The translations under genes and the position numbers were made by a program. A stretch of DNA of 64,000 nt, taken from the NCBI GenBank assembly GCA_013399855.1, contig VXAY01005673.1:434001-498000 (forward strand), given 5' to 3'. A model generated the notes under the pieces. The model saw only the letters and a list, made by a program, of their open reading frames with translations, had not been told where the DNA came from and searched no databases. The DNA is from Oxyruncus cristatus (lineage: Eukaryota; Chordata; Aves; Passeriformes; Cotingidae). This document shows, one piece after another, positions 40,301 to 62,700 of the stretch (positions are counted from its first letter, which is position 1; each line of letters starts with the position of its first letter).

Positions 40301-43300
40301 TGACTCCCAGCCTATAACTAGGGACAGACTAAATTCTCTATGCCACTAGTTTCCGTGGTTTACTCCTTTCTGGGGGTAATGGGCCAAAAATCTAAGTCAG
40401 AACAAAACATTTGCCAGGGGAGGATTTGGCTCAGTTTCCAGGCACTTGGGGTGGTTGCTGCTGCTCTGGAGTTATATTGGACAAAATGTCCTGAGAACTG
40501 TCAAATAGCATCTGGGCAGCAGTGAATCCTCTTTTCATTTCTAGGGGGGATGTGAGGGAGGGCCCTGGGTATCCTGCTGGGCTATTGCAGAGAGGAAAGT
40601 GATTTAACCTGACCCAGAAACCTCCGCAGAGCCTCACAAATAATTGTGATGTTGACAAAATAGACTCTCATGGGGCTGGATGGAAAATAAGCAAACTGCA
40701 CACAGGCAGCCTGTTGTAACAGGAAGAATTAGAGCAGGGATCAAAGAGTTTTCAATGACAGCAATTCTATTCTGTGAAATGCATCTCAGAGCAGCAGCTA
40801 TAAACCTACCTACTTCATGAGGTTTAGGACGCTGAGTGTTTGTGGACCGCAGTCGTGATGTTTACCTCTGTTAGTGACGTGAACTAGTTCCCCAGTCACA
40901 AATTAGTGACCCTTGCGGGTTTCCTTCCCACAACAAAAAAGGCACACCTGGATCTCCTCCCAGCAGACATGAAGTCTGAGTATAGCAGACGAAAACACAA
41001 TTAATGTCACATATTTCCTTGAGGACAAAGATTGCAGAGGTGGATGGCACCCACACAGTCCACACCACTGACCAGTAGTGGCAAAGAGATGTTAACAGGA
41101 GCAAGAAGCATGTTCATTCATCAACACCCCCCCTTGTTGCATTAATAAGGAGCAATTTAATTGGAGTGACACATTCTGGAAGGCTCAGGCAGCCAGCACA
41201 AAATATCCTTGAAATTTTTAAATCGAACAGGCATTAGAAAATCCTGCATCCTAACACGAGGGGATTCTCTGCAACATGTATTCCTAAGAGACAAAAAGCA
41301 GCACACCACTACGAATCATTGATTGCTTTGGAACAAAAGACTGAGTTTTGATCATTCTTGGCCTATTGGACAAAATAAAGCTAAACACATATATGATGCT
41401 GCAAAATCCATTTTTATATTTAAGCTACAAATACCAGCACGAGGATAGGTATCTGTGGCCATCTGGTTTAAAATGTAGGCTCTGCCAAAATTTTTCTAGA
41501 AATTAAATGCAAATTTGCTGCATGGGTACAAACTAATAACATATTTAAGCGGGAACTAAAAGGCTATTTTCTGTAACTACCAGAGACAGAAGAGTGAGAC
41601 CCTTTCTGGTTTGATGCATTATGGAAAGTGAACAAATACTGCTAATATGATGTCATGCTTTATGTCTGCTTGGAACAGCTATGAATGTCTCTGCAGGATG
41701 GTAGTTACAGGGTATCTGGAGAACAAACCTATTGATATCCTGGTAAGGGCACCACCTCTACTTCAGTTGCTGTGTCTTCTTAAAAGCCTCCATGCTTCTT
41801 TCAACCATTTCGTCACATCAGAAATGTCTCCCTCCCAGAAATGTCCTGCTCTAACGTGATTTTCCAGTAGAGCATCCTGAACCCTACAGGAATAAGTGGA
41901 GAGAAATCTCCCGTATTTTTGTCTCTTGCCCCCAAGAGAAGGAGGGTTGAATGGATAGGACAGTGTGTTGTAATTAGGACTGCTGGGTTCTCCCTGTGCT
42001 GGTGACACAGAACACAAACTTGGATGTTGGCCGTCTTGCTTCAGTTTCCCAAAGGCCTAAGCATCATGTAGCCTTATTTCTCCCATTCCTGGGGGTGTTT
42101 TGTGCCCTTTGTAACACATAATCAGCCACGCCTTTGGGTTCCTATACCAGAGTCGAAACCTGCCTGTTTTCCACAGAAAGTGGCTGAAGTGGCTTGTACA
42201 ATTTCAGTTCAGACAGGGCAGGGCACACTACCTCTTCGTGACACCTCAGCTCAAAAATCGCATAGTTGATGATGTGCTTGACAGTGTTGTCTCCAAGACA
42301 TGCTGCCTGGACCGGTATCAAAGATGCCTGATACAAAAAACTACCTCTGAATCACCAGGAGCCACTGACTCTACCAGTGGAGGACAAATTGCAGGGCTCT
42401 GTGTGTGTGTCTCCATTAGGGTGGCAGGAGCCCACTTCCCAAGGGTTAATCCTAGTGGATAACAAGCACACCAAAGGAAGCTGCTCCTTGAGTCTGTAGG
42501 TGTGCTGTGATACTCCTTGTCACAGAATGCATGGAGCATCTACAAGTTTAAAATCAAAACAAATTCAAAAATGAATAGACGAATTCCCTGGAGAAAAAGG
42601 CACCATGGACTATTAAAAGCAAAGATATAAACTCCTATCACCTTTCCTCCCCCTTCAACCTTCTGCTTTGCTCTTTTTGCGCAATATTCACATCTTTGAG
42701 AGAAAACCAGCGCTGTTCTTGGAGGGTGATCATCCCCCATGCACCTTTTGGTCTAGCTGAGGTCACATGCTACAGGAGTCTTTAGCACTATGAAAAGCAG
42801 AAATGCATATAGGAATGCATTATTATTTATAACTGTCTATTAGTGTGCATGGAATAGCATTCAGTGTTGCCACAGGAGTCCTGGCAGCTCTGGGCTTGTG
42901 CCTCTTTGCTTTGCACTGCCATAACACACACACACTGGTGAGCTCTCCTTGGAGGCATGGGATCCATCACGTGAGGGTGGGTCTGAAACCCTCCAGAGCC
43001 AAAGTCTGCTGGGAAGATTGGGCAGGGGGTGTCTGAGCAGTAGGCAGCGAAATTCCAAGCAGGCTGCTCCTGCTTGCTGCTGTTCCCATGGAAACAGGGG
43101 AAAGGCGAAAGGAAATGCATCCCCAGCCTCTTTTGAAGACGAGCTCCTTCAGCAGCACCCCCAGCCATCACACCTATTCCCATAAGAAGCAGGGTTTAGC
43201 AATTCCCCTCGAATGCATCTCCTTGAGTGAGACCGTCAAGCCTAAGGACTGTTCCTTTCTCACCCCAGGCAACAGTGGGACAGAGCATGCCAATCATCCC

Positions 43301-43800
43301 ATTGCCAAGGCTAAGCCTCAGAGCTCAGAAAAAGTGAAGCAGTTTCCAGCAAATTCTGCAGCTTATGCTTCTCCCCAGTTTGGAACTGGGGAAGCACTGG
43401 CAGAGACACCTATTTCCTGACTGTCAAGAAAGCTGGGCTCTACCTGCAATATCTGGACCTGAACAAGTCTGAACCCTTCCCGAGCTCTGTGTGTGTGTTC
43501 CCTGTGTATTTAGACTGGCAACCAAGCCAGTTAGCTCTCTGTGTGAAATACGCTGCAGTTGGCTCTGCAACTAGCTGAGTATCCTTGGGCCCGATGGAGA
43601 TCATAGCAGCGAAGATGCTGCCCAACCTAAGGTTTTCCATGAGTGCCAGCATTAGCACTAATGGTCACCCCTACCCCACCTCCCCCGACCAGCTGGGATG
43701 CCCATATATTAGAAAAACAGACGGAGCTCACGCAAATTGCTCTTGGTTCTCCTGCTTCATACCGAGGGGAGGAAAACCCACGGGATCCCTTCACGTCCCC
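34400..43800. other. Gene-free interval between NFKBIE and TMEM151B
   Basis: The two genes point away from each other across about 9 kb. No protein-coding exon is recognised. It contains a likely solo LTR (35747-36128), AT-rich patches near 37140-37290 and 41100-41660, and short TG runs near 38760 and 39070. Divergent promoters at both ends make it a natural place for enhancers. Confidence 0.6.
35747..36128 (-). mobile_element. Likely solo LTR of an endogenous retrovirus
   Basis: The 382-bp element starts TGTTATGCAG and ends GGGATAACA, giving TG...CA ends and a 6-bp inverted terminal TGTTAT/ATAACA. Read on the minus strand it has a TATA-like TTTAAATATG, then AGTAAA as a possible poly(A) signal, then a T-rich U5-like part ending in AACA. 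No internal viral genes flank it, so it would be a recombined solo copy. I see no clean target-site duplication, so borders and family are uncertain. Confidence 0.45.
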
Positions 43801-44056
43801 ATCAGCAGCCCGGCTGGGACAGAAGCCCTCATGGACAGCCTGACGCCCCCTCGACAGGACAGGGAGCGGGAGCCCTCCCCGGCCGCGCCGGGCGGCGGCT
43901 CCGCTCCCGGTGACGCTCGGGAGGGGCGGCTGCGCTGGGCTCCCTTCCTACCTGCCTGCTCCTTGCCTCCCTGCCTGCCTCCCTCTCTGCTGCCGGCCGG
44001 CGCCTCAAGGTCACTCGCCGCCCCGCTCGGGCGGGCGCGGATCCCGCCGCGCCCCG

Positions 44057-44114
44057 ATCCCATCCCATCCCATCCCATCCCATCCCATCCCATCCCATCC
44101 CATCCCATCCCATC
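44057..44114. repeat. (ATCCC)n / (GGGAT)n microsatellite running into the gap
   Basis: At least eleven units of ATCCC run without interruption up to the first N. The minus strand reads GGGAT repeated, that is, G3 tracts separated by two-base loops, a pattern able to form G-quadruplexes. The true length is unknown because the assembly stops inside the repeat. Confidence 0.9.
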
Positions 44115-44306
44115 NNNNNNNNNNNNNNNNNNNNNNNNNNNNNNNNNNNNNNNNNNNNNNNNNNNNNNNNNNNNNNNNNNNNNNNNNNNNNNNNNNNNNN
44201 NNNNNNNNNNNNNNNNNNNNNNNNNNNNNNNNNNNNNNNNNNNNNNNNNNNNNNNNNNNNNNNNNNNNNNNNNNNNNNNNNNNNNNNNNNNNNNNNNNNN
44301 NNNNNN
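44115..44306. other. Assembly gap (192 N) upstream of the TMEM151B start
   Basis: A run of N lies between the (ATCCC)n repeat and the GC-rich 5' leader of TMEM151B, ending 58 bp before the predicted initiator codon. It probably contains more of the repeat and the transcription start. Confidence 0.9.
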
Positions 44307-44364
44307 GGCGGGATAATGCGGCTGCCCAGCCCGCAGGCACCGCCAGCGGGGCGCCCCCGCCGCC

Positions 44365-52890
<8,526 letters not shown>

Positions 52891-53124
52891 AAGCAGAGGG
52901 CGGTGAGATCTCATTGTCCATTGCCTGGCCCAAGCCAGCACAGGATTTGGGGAGAGGAGCACGGTGGGGACAGCCTAAGAGGACATCAGGATGGAGTGGA
53001 CATGGCATCTAGCTCCATCAGCCAGCAAAAGCTCCCCCCACTGTGGCTCTGACCTCCCAGAGGGGTGGGTGCTCCCCTGACATGGCACAGAACTCTAGAC
53101 CAACCACCACATGCAAAAAACAAA

Positions 53125-53194
53125 AATAAATAATTCAACCAAACCAACCCCAAAACCATACTTCATGGCATCAAGATACAAAGGGGAGAATAAA
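53125..53194 (+). terminator. TMEM151B: Proximal poly(A) signals after TMEM151B
   Basis: Two AATAAA hexamers (53125-53130 and 53189-53194) lie 235-305 bp after the stop codon, in an A-rich stretch. The sequence after them is not strongly GT-rich, so use is uncertain. Confidence 0.35.
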
Positions 53195-56100
53195 AAGACC
53201 GGCCTGATGCAGGGAGGCTTTGGCTCCCAGCCCTGGCTCCAGGCTGGCTCATGCTCTGAGGAACCAGCAGCCACCAGAAAGCGCCTTGCTGCACCTCTGC
53301 CCATCCTGCTTCCCATGCTGGAGCAAGACCCCTTGCAATGTGGAGGGGAATGGGCCCCTTGGGAACAGGGTGTAACTGCCTGTAACGGAAGGTCTGGGGC
53401 ATCCTGGCACGTGGATGGAGTGGCAGGTTAAAGCAAAGGCTGAAAGCCATGAATCCAGCTCTTCCCCCTCCCCCCACCTGTTCCCCACCCTCCCCATTTT
53501 TTTTTTTTTTAGACCATGCTCCGACTGTTACTCTGTTCTCACTGCTGGGAATGGCATCGCGTCCAGAGGATCCCAGGCTTCTTAGGAAGGTTCGGCATGC
53601 CAGCTCTGAGTCAGCATCCCCTAGGTAAAGGGTTTTCTGTTTGGGCACACAGCGCCGGGAAAGGGATGAATGTGCAAACCCAGATGGAGCAGAGATCTGC
53701 AGCACTACTCATGTGTTTGCTGGAGGAGGGCTCAGCTGGAAAGAGAAAATGGTAGGCCCCTGATGAGCTGGGGAAGGGGAAGAGGATGGCACTGGGACAG
53801 GCATCACGGTATCAGGTGGCACGTCGAGTGGCTGGGGACCCTGCCTGGCTTTGAATTGAGTCCTAATTGGTTCAGACAAGCATCAAGGAAGGCTCTGGTA
53901 GGTTCAGCTGCAGTTCACCTATTGGTAATGGAGCAGCAGGTTGGTGCATGTCTGCATGAGTGAATTTTGCATGAGATCCAGCTGGGCTCTGGCTGTGGAC
54001 TCTAAACTGCAGGCTCCTGAGAGCTTGGTTTTGGGAGAGAGCTCTGAGGGGCTAGGAGGGAGAAATGCAAAAGCATGCAGGAAGGAGCATTGGGAACCTG
54101 GGCTAGGGAAGTGAGGAGCAAAAGGATTCCCTTTCTGTGGGACCCCACTATGGGTGCAGGACCCATGCAGGAGGCATCTTCCATGAGGGATGCTTTCCAG
54201 AACAGAGGCCAGGGATGTGTTAGAGGAGAACCTGCTTAAAACTGAGCAGTTTGCATTACAGAGTTTTTTGCAGGGAGGTGTCAGGCTGTGAGAAGTGAGG
54301 TGACTTCTATGTAGCCCATTAGCCCCTGGGTTCTTCTGCCTTGCTCTTGTCAGCACAGGTTGCTCTGAGCTTTGTGCTGCCCCTTCTGTCCTGTTGGAAG
54401 GGATCTTGGTGACATTGGGCAAGGAGCCTTCATGTCACTGAAGCTTCATCAGTGGCTGCATGCAGACACCCAGCTTTTCCTCAGAAAAGCTGTCTCCTTT
54501 TCAGTCAGCTCTTTGGGGGAGCGCATGCCAAATCAGCCAGTGATTTCTCCAAACAGCACTGCTTTTCAGCCTCACCACACTTCCCTCATCATCTGGGGCA
54601 AACAACAGCTAAAAGCAGCACGTCTTGGGTGACAAGGGTAAGTCCTTTTAGCACCTGGGCATTTGAACTTGATGTCTGCCTCCACATCCGTCGCAGAAAG
54701 GCGAGATGTAACAGCAAGCAGTGAGGCATTGTATTTAGTCCAGCCTGTCTTCCTCCTGCCAGCTAGTAATGAGGGCTCTGTTTCTCTCATCATGCTGCTG
54801 TATTACTTTGCCTCCCAGGTCTTGAGGAGGCTGCAAATGCACCCATGCACCGCATCAGTCCTCTTGAAAATCATCTCTTGCTGGCAGGCCTGGAGCAGTC
54901 AGCACCTGCGGGTGTTGTAGGGCTCTGCTTGTCTTTTCCCCCAGAGCAGTCTGTTCTGCTCTTCATGCCCTGTGTATCCTGGTCAGTGTCTCTTGCCCTT
55001 CAAGTCAGTTTGTCCTCTTGGATCCCAAGTTCTAGACTCCAGACAGGAGTTGGAGAACAGCGCTTTGAACAGAAAGTCCCTTAAAATCTCTCCCTGTTAT
55101 GATTCTGTCTTGTCATCTGCCCTTACTTGCACTAGACTTAGATGCTGGCTTAAAGAGGGTCCCTGGGATGCCAGAGAATCATAAGGTCTCTGCCCACTGG
55201 TGTGGGCACATCCCTCTCTGCGTTTTGTTCTCATTATTTTTGGCACAGTTTCAGACCGGGTGAAAGCAACCCTGGGATTTCCTTGCTCAGTAATGACACT
55301 TGGCTTGCTGTGCATTTGTGATTCTCTCTCCAAGGGCTTAATGTAAGCCAAGGCCAGTGTTGAGTGTCCACGTGACTCTGGGGAGATAATGGTGTGTCTT
55401 GTATGTACCAGTGAATCGAGACAGTGGAGCTGGAATGGGTCATTAGTGAGAAAGAAATGTGGTCACCTTGTCCTTGCTGACATATTCTCTTTGAAATTTC
55501 CTACACATTGCTTAAATTAGGCTGTGATGGCTCATCTTTCTATCTCCAGCATCCAAGGTGCCTTGGACAGATGGATTTATCCAAGATTTGGCAGGCCTTT
55601 TAGCTCCCTGGGGCAAAGACAGTCTTCAGAATAGGGACAGATTAGCGGGGTCTCAGGCCCCCCCATCCTTTAGCACCTGCAGCAGAGTTGCAGGCACCGT
55701 GTCCTTGGCTCTTTCTGGGGCTTTCCATGAGAATGCCTCACCTTGTTCCTCTGCCCCATTTTCTCCTGTGAAATCTTATTCTGGAGGTGGTCTGTCCGGG
55801 TGAACACATGGATCTTCGAGGTATGGCTGTTGCTCTGACCAGCAGGATCAACACAGTCTTCCTGTTGCTGAACACCTTCCCCATGTACCTGGGGCCAGCT
55901 GCAGCCAGGTCCCAGACATATCCAAGTGCTGCTGTCTGCGGCTGTCCCAGACCCTCAATACCCTGAGAAGTGGGACCTCTCTAGCCAGTGCTCCCTCCTG
56001 GATGCCAGGATTTCTTGGAGATCCCCTTCCTCATATTCTTGGCCCTGCTACCCCACTACTCCTGGTGGAGCTGCCCCCTCATCCATACTACTCCAGTCTT

Positions 56101-56664
56101 GCAAGGGTGGAGATATTCATGCCCTGCTTCAGGCTCAGGAAAGGGGGATGACACACGTAGACATGGTAAGGGAGCAGGGCTGGGCAGGAGGAACAGGAGC
56201 TGCCTCCTGGATTGGCAGAGAAGTGGTAGAGCTGAAGAGGACAGACTGAAACTGGGGTTCTTCCTGGCATGTCTAGCTAGGCAGGGAAGTTCAGAGCAGA
56301 AAACTGGGCTCTCCCTTCCCTCTCCTGGCATGGGACACCACCAGCAAAGTTTGTGTACAAGTTTCCTCCTGAGTGTTGATGAGGAACTGTAGTGCCCTGG
56401 GCAAAGGGCGGCTGATACAATTCTCCTTATGGCGCAGGTTACTAGCACAGATACCCAGAGATGGTCTGTCCCTGCTCTGGCAGCACAGCCTCTCCATAGT
56501 GAAGTGGTCCCATCTCCTCGGCACAGAGACCCCCACCCACCCACCACAGCTCCAGGCTGAGCAGCAGTCAGGCATCTGCACCTCCTGCAGACTTGTGTCT
56601 GCTCTCTGCTGTGTCTGTGCTGGTGATGACGATTCCTTTGGCAGCTCACTCGATGCCCAGTCTG

Positions 56665-56745
56665 CTCCTCTCATGATAGCCTTCTTCCTTATATCTAACC
56701 TGAATTCTCCCTGCTGTATCTTAATCCCATTACTTTTCCTTTGTT
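56665..56745 (-). mobile_element. Diverged CR1-like fragment
   Basis: TTCTTCCTTATATCTAACCT and then GAATTCTCCCTGCTGTATCT, TAATCCCATTACTTTTCC, resemble the reverse-complement CR1 segment that reads CCTAATATCTAACCTAAATC in better copies. Only about 80 bp can be aligned by eye and no tail is present. Confidence 0.4.
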
Positions 56746-59700
56746 GACTGGTGAGTCTAATTGGCTCTGCTCCTTTTCCCCCTGGCCTTCCCAACACAAG
56801 CAGGCGTTATCTGGTCTCTGTAGCCTTCTCTTCACCAATCCCAGGGTCCTGATCTCACTTGCCAAACCGTGGTTTGAGTGGTGGTGCAGAAGTTTTCCCT
56901 GTGTAGTGAGTATGTCACTCGTGCTCTGAGCCCGGCCTGGGCAAGAGGAGAGGGCCAAAGGTGCGAGCAATGCCTTGGTCTGTCGGGGAGGCTGTGTCCT
57001 CACTTCCAGAGCAGAAGATCTCTTCAAAGTGAGTGGAGTACACAGAATTGCTGGCCCCTTACACAAGGAAAGCAGGATAGTGCACATCACCCTCTGGGAA
57101 GGTGAAAGCTGTGTGCTTGTCAGTATGATGGGGGCAATAAGTAGAGAATCTCCACATCAGATGGCTTAGGTTTTTTCCATGCATTGTTCACCCGTTGAGC
57201 TTTCCATGGGCTGAGAGTCATGCTCAGAATTGCACTTATCAGCAGGCTTTCCTCACATACTAGAAGGAGTGAGACAGGAATGCTACCAGCTCCTCTTTCT
57301 GGCCCTTCATGGTGCTAATGCATCCCAGAAGAGGGCTAGTCCTTACTGCTGCAAAGCTGGACAATAAGTTTGGGCTATTTGATGTTTGCTGTTGCTGTCA
57401 GTATACTTGTCAGGTACTTAAGAAAATCTGAATTAGCTGATCTTCCAGACACATGACCACCCATTTATCCCAGCACACTGGAAGCTTCCCAGATAGCGCT
57501 TGGCACTTTGCTTGTGCAGAACTGGTCGGTGACACCAGCCAGCCTGGTGGTACTTCTTGAGCCCGCTGCATGTCATGTCTCACTCCACACCAAGGAAGGG
57601 GGTATCAGAGAGGGCTGTCAGAGTGAGCAGCTGTAGGGGCATTTGTTAGGTTGGGGAGAGGGAATCTCAGCTTATGGCCAAGCCCGGGCCTTCCAGAATC
57701 CCACACCAGGCAAATGTGCAGCATTAGGGGTGGGGAAGCTGCTGTACATCCCCCTCCCTTCCTGCTCCCCATAAAATGCACATTAGAGATCCAGCCAGTC
57801 CCTACCCTCTCTGTTGTCTTTTCACTCAAAGGGCTGGGGAGATCTTTAATAACTGATGGATGCCCATGAGGAGAGGACTGCAGGAAAAGGTTTATTAAGT
57901 GGAAGTTGAAGAAAGTTAGGTATCATCCAATGTCAGTAGAACAGTCCCTGCTGATTAACCAGTGGGAAAAATAACACCTTTTAAGCTCTTCTTCCAGCCT
58001 TTCCAACCACAGCTTCAGTACAGCTGTCTAATATCACCAGGATGCTGCCTTACATGAGCAGGGTACAACCTTGCTGCAATGTGCTCCTACTCTGCTACAG
58101 TAGCTGTAGGGTCTGGGTCTGAAATACTATACCACCACCAAGATGTTGTGTTACCAAAGAGCTGTAAGTCTCAAGTTGGAATATGTGTTTCTGATCATGT
58201 TTCATTTGTGTTCATATTAGAATAAGGTCTGTGTGAATATGATCTGTATCCAGGAGATCTCAGAAATGAGACCTGGTGTAAGTGATAGCTCTCTTTGGTG
58301 CTGCTGCCTCCTGTGATACACCTGGGCCTAGAGTCTCCACTGAGCCAGGTATGCATGGGGACCAGAGGCTGATTCATAGGACCTGAGAGCCCAGTGGGGA
58401 GTTGGGGCTGAGCCCACCTAGGGCTGTTTCCCCTGTGAGCATTCTGGAAAAAGTGGAAACAAGCATAGTCACTTTTCAGGTAGAAGTGAATGGGCTATGC
58501 TCATTCCTGGTGTAATTTTATTGAAGCCAGTGGTACTGTACTAATGTGAGCTTGGCTTAGCAACTCCTCAGAGGGGGTCTGTCTTTGAGTCCAAACAAAT
58601 TGGTCTGTCTCAGTGTTGCTTTGATGTATAGAATTTGTGTTGGGACTTGACCAACATAAATGAATGTTGAATATCTACTGTTTCTGCAAGCAGTGGGTTG
58701 AATTGTTCTGCTCTACTGCTTCCATCACAGCTGCTCCACCAAGGGGAACGTTTTGCCCGTGGATGTGATCTCATCAACTCTCTCAAAAGCAAGCTAACAA
58801 GCAAAATGACCTTCACAGCACTGGGAGAGGAGCTTTCTCCCACAGGACCATAGCCTTTCCGCACCTGAGGGAAAAGAGGTCCCAAGGACAGAACTGAACC
58901 GGCAAGACCTGTGGCCTCATGGCCTGCCCTTCCTCCTTCCCTCCTTACCTCATATGTCTGTCTTGGGGGAGGGACAGTTTCCCTGTGGAGTTCAGCAAGC
59001 TCCTCTTCCTCCTACACAGGCTCATACACAGGCTCTACTAACAGGTATATCATCCACCTATGCAACTCTTCCAGAAGCTGCCAAGTTTTCAGGAGTTCAT
59101 TACGATGTTGCAGCATGGCCATCCGGCACTGAGAATAAGCACAGAGGCTGCTGGAAAGATAAGTGGGTTTTATTCCTCCCCCCATTCCCAAGGAAGACTG
59201 TTTTTGTTGGGCCATTTTGTTTGTTCCGTTTTTGTAAACTTCACATGGGGAAAATGAAGCTTGTGAGAAATTGGTGCCCATCGTGAAACCCTCCCCAGTC
59301 CTTTGAACTTCGTGAATGGATGGATCACCTACTGTGATTAAAATCTAACGGATTTTGTAGAACAAAATAACTTCATACACAGACACATGAGGTTCTTTCA
59401 CTCTCCATCAGCACAAGCTGCTTCTGTGATCTTAGCTACTCACATTAGTGAAAGAAAAAGCCTAGCTAGAATGTGGTGAGATGACGTAGTACTTTGTATC
59501 AGTCCCATGGTCCCAATGTCCATTAACAGCGCTGTCAGCTGCTGTGCTATGAATTCGGACTTTGGATGGCAGCCCGTGAACCAGTCAGGGTAAAAGTTTG
59601 GAAAAACACAAGCCTGAGTCTAGTGCATCTCCAGAAGCAGATGCAGTGGGAGGATCAGCTGAAAGCAGGCATCACCTCCTGCTCGGCCGTGCCAGGAGCT

Positions 59701-62700
59701 GGTGGGCTCAGTGCTGCACCTGTCTGCCAGGAAGAGCCTGTCCCCAGGGGCCAAGCAGAGGGGGAATGAGAGTAGCGACATGTCTGATGGAGCAAAATGC
59801 ATGGCACAGCTCAGGCAATGAGAAACAGCAGTGACAACTAGACCCCAAAGTAACAGGATTTCACTTTGGAAATGCCAACAGCTTTTTCAAAGTGAAATGA
59901 GACTAGGAGGCCTTAACAGTTGTGAGAAGTGTTTCATGTTGCTGTTCCTTGCTTAAAAAAAGTAATTTTTGGTGTTGAGGTGGGTTTAAACTCCCCACTG
60001 CTTCCAGCCCTTGTTGTGTTAATGGAGAAGAAATGCTCAAGGCAGATTGGGATGGTGGCCATGTGGCTTTGCAGTGGGGTAGGCTGGAACAGAGGCTGGA
60101 GTTTAAAGTCTTCTCTGAGGTGTGACCTGGCCATCCACCTACACATGCACGCATGGCAGGGTGGGCTTCTGCATGCTCGTGTGCACAGCTGGGACCTGCG
60201 GCCCTGCAGAGGGTTGGTGTGTTTTTCTCTCTGGGCTGGTGACACCCATCTACCTTTGCAGGAAGGCCTTTTCAGGGTGACAGAGCATTGCTTTTTCCTT
60301 GTTAGAGGAAACTCCTGACCTGGTTTCTGTGAGAAGATGGTGTGAAGTGGAGCAGGGATAAAAGCATGGAGCAAGCTGTGTTTGAGAAGAAGCTAATCGA
60401 TTGCTGGCTGCCTGAAACAGGAGAGCTGCTGGATCTGCTCCCTGGACAATGCTTTCTGTCTCTTCCCACCCTCCCCAAACCTGATGGGAAAACTGTCATT
60501 CCTATGAGGTAGCCAAAGGACCCCTCTCCCCTGAACTCCTCTGAGGCTGTGTGTTCACATCATTTGGGTCCTGTCCCTGCTGGGTGCTGTGGGCCAGCCA
60601 TGAAGTGCCAGCAGACACATGATGACCACAGCCGTGCTTGTGGGCAGAACTCACAATACCCTGCTCGTGCACAGCATTCCAACAGTGCTCCCTGCCCTGG
60701 CATGCCTCCTCCTTGCTTGGTGGAGAGCCACCGCAGCACATCCTGGCATCACCTTGTGCTTTTCCAGAGAATTTCACAGCACTTGTTTGAGCCTCGGTAA
60801 TCAGGGTAAGTTCAGCAGACCGAAGTTAGAAAACAGAAGGCCTTGACGTTTTTGTGGTCCCAGTCCCCAGATCTTTGGTGCTGCCCCTGGGGAGGAGAGG
60901 CAGGTCAGCTGTTGTGGCAGTGTGGGGGCATCATGGTGAAAGCAGCATGTCTGCTGGTGTCTCCAAACGTGTGTTCTATGCTTCTCTGCTGGGGCTGAGG
61001 GCAGCTTTGCTGCGGGCTGCAGTAGGCACACTGATGGAGGGCAGAATAGCATGTGGATGCTCAGCAAGATGTGGAGAGGAGGGCTGGCAGGAGAACAGCT
61101 GTAAAACGGTTTGCGGGTGCAATGGTTTTTATAGGAGACAGCAAGACAGGGCAGGAGGCTGCAGTGCTGGAGCAGTGGTGCTGCAAGGCAGGGAGGGTGG
61201 GGGGGGAAACAGAGGGAGCAGGGCGTTTGATGGAGAAGCTTGGGAACAGAGTGGACTTTCAAAGCAGACTGTGCATGCTCCAGCTGAGAAGACAGGCAGG
61301 AGGTCTTCCCAAGCTGAGGTGCCCAGGCCATCTCTTGCTGCACTGCTGCAACAGGGATGTTGCCTCTAAGCCCAGCACTGACAGCTTGAGCACGTGTCAC
61401 CAACCGTGATGGCTAAAGCAGCCACAAGGTGTAAATGTCACTAATGAATAAATTGTCCTGTGCCTTGGAGAGGCTAATCCATCACGGCCGGAGATGGGAA
61501 TCTGACAGGCTTGGCTATTTCAGGCATACCCTGTGGGGAGGAGGAATGCTTCGTTTCTGAGCCATCCCCTCCACCTAGGGAAACCAGTGCAGGGTTTGGC
61601 TCTGTGCCACTCCCCAGCTTCCCAGTCGCATGAGCTCAGGCTTCGTCCCTTCTCACTGCAACTGAAGGAAGAAGCAGGAAAGGATCTAGGTTAGCCAAAA
61701 GTTCCCTGTTAGCAGGGTGGTGCATGGAGCTAGCTGGTAAAGGAGTTTGGAGGGAGACTGCTGAACACAGGACATGGATGATGTAGGGGCTGATGGCATA
61801 AATTGGTGGGTCCCCAGCAATCAGGAAAGCTTGTATGAGTTGTCTGGGTTGTAGAGTTGTATGGGCTGGACTGGACTCTTCAGGCCAGTAGTGCTTGTTG
61901 CCATGTTTTACAAGCATGCTGTTTCCTTCCCAGTTCAGTTTCATAGTTTGCCCCTCTAAGAGGCAACCTGGAAATTCTCTGAGCCTCCCCCAGCCCAAGC
62001 CCTCACCTTGTCCAGAGATGGCTTCACTGTGCTGTCCCAGAGACAATGCACAGGACACCCATTTTCCCCCCTGCTGTTGAACCCTAGCCACCAATACTTC
62101 ACCCTACTGTGCAGAGGGCCAGCACGTGCCCAGCAGGCAGGGGCAGAAGCTCAGTGTGGACAAATCCCGCTCCATGGGAGCAAAGGGAGGCTGAACAGCA
62201 ACCATTTCAATGAGCAGCCTCTGTCCATCGCCGCGGCACTCTGCTCCTCCTCCCCCAGTCGGTGCTCAAAATCGGCCTGCTGTCCTGTTTGCGACATATG
62301 CCAGTGTCACACCTTGCAAATCAGTGCCTGGGTCGCTGTGAGCAGAAGCTGCCAGGCTTGGGAAGCTGGCCACCGTCTTCTGCTGCCGTGTGCGCTCTGC
62401 TCAGAGCAGCAGAAGCCGGGCTTGCCATCTGCTCCATGAGGGAGTGAGCCGGGCACCCCTGCTCCGGCCTGGTGGGGCGCCCACTGGTATAGCCCAAGTG
62501 CAAGCCCTTGTGTCATTCCCCCTCCTTTGCTTTCCAGCCACCCTCATCTCTCCCCATCTCTCTGGCACAGATCTGTGGGCTGGGGGGTGTTCCCAGCTTG
62601 GCTGGGGTCCCTCTGCTGCTGAGTGCCGCTCATGCAGCATTGGTGGGTGGCGGCGGTGCTGGAGGTCGTTCCCTCCTACAGACAGAGGCCCACAGATGAC

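Noticed and set aside
60801..61403. 200-codon minus-strand frame near the right end
   Set aside because: Cys/Pro/Leu-rich, with no recognisable family and no supporting splice or start context.
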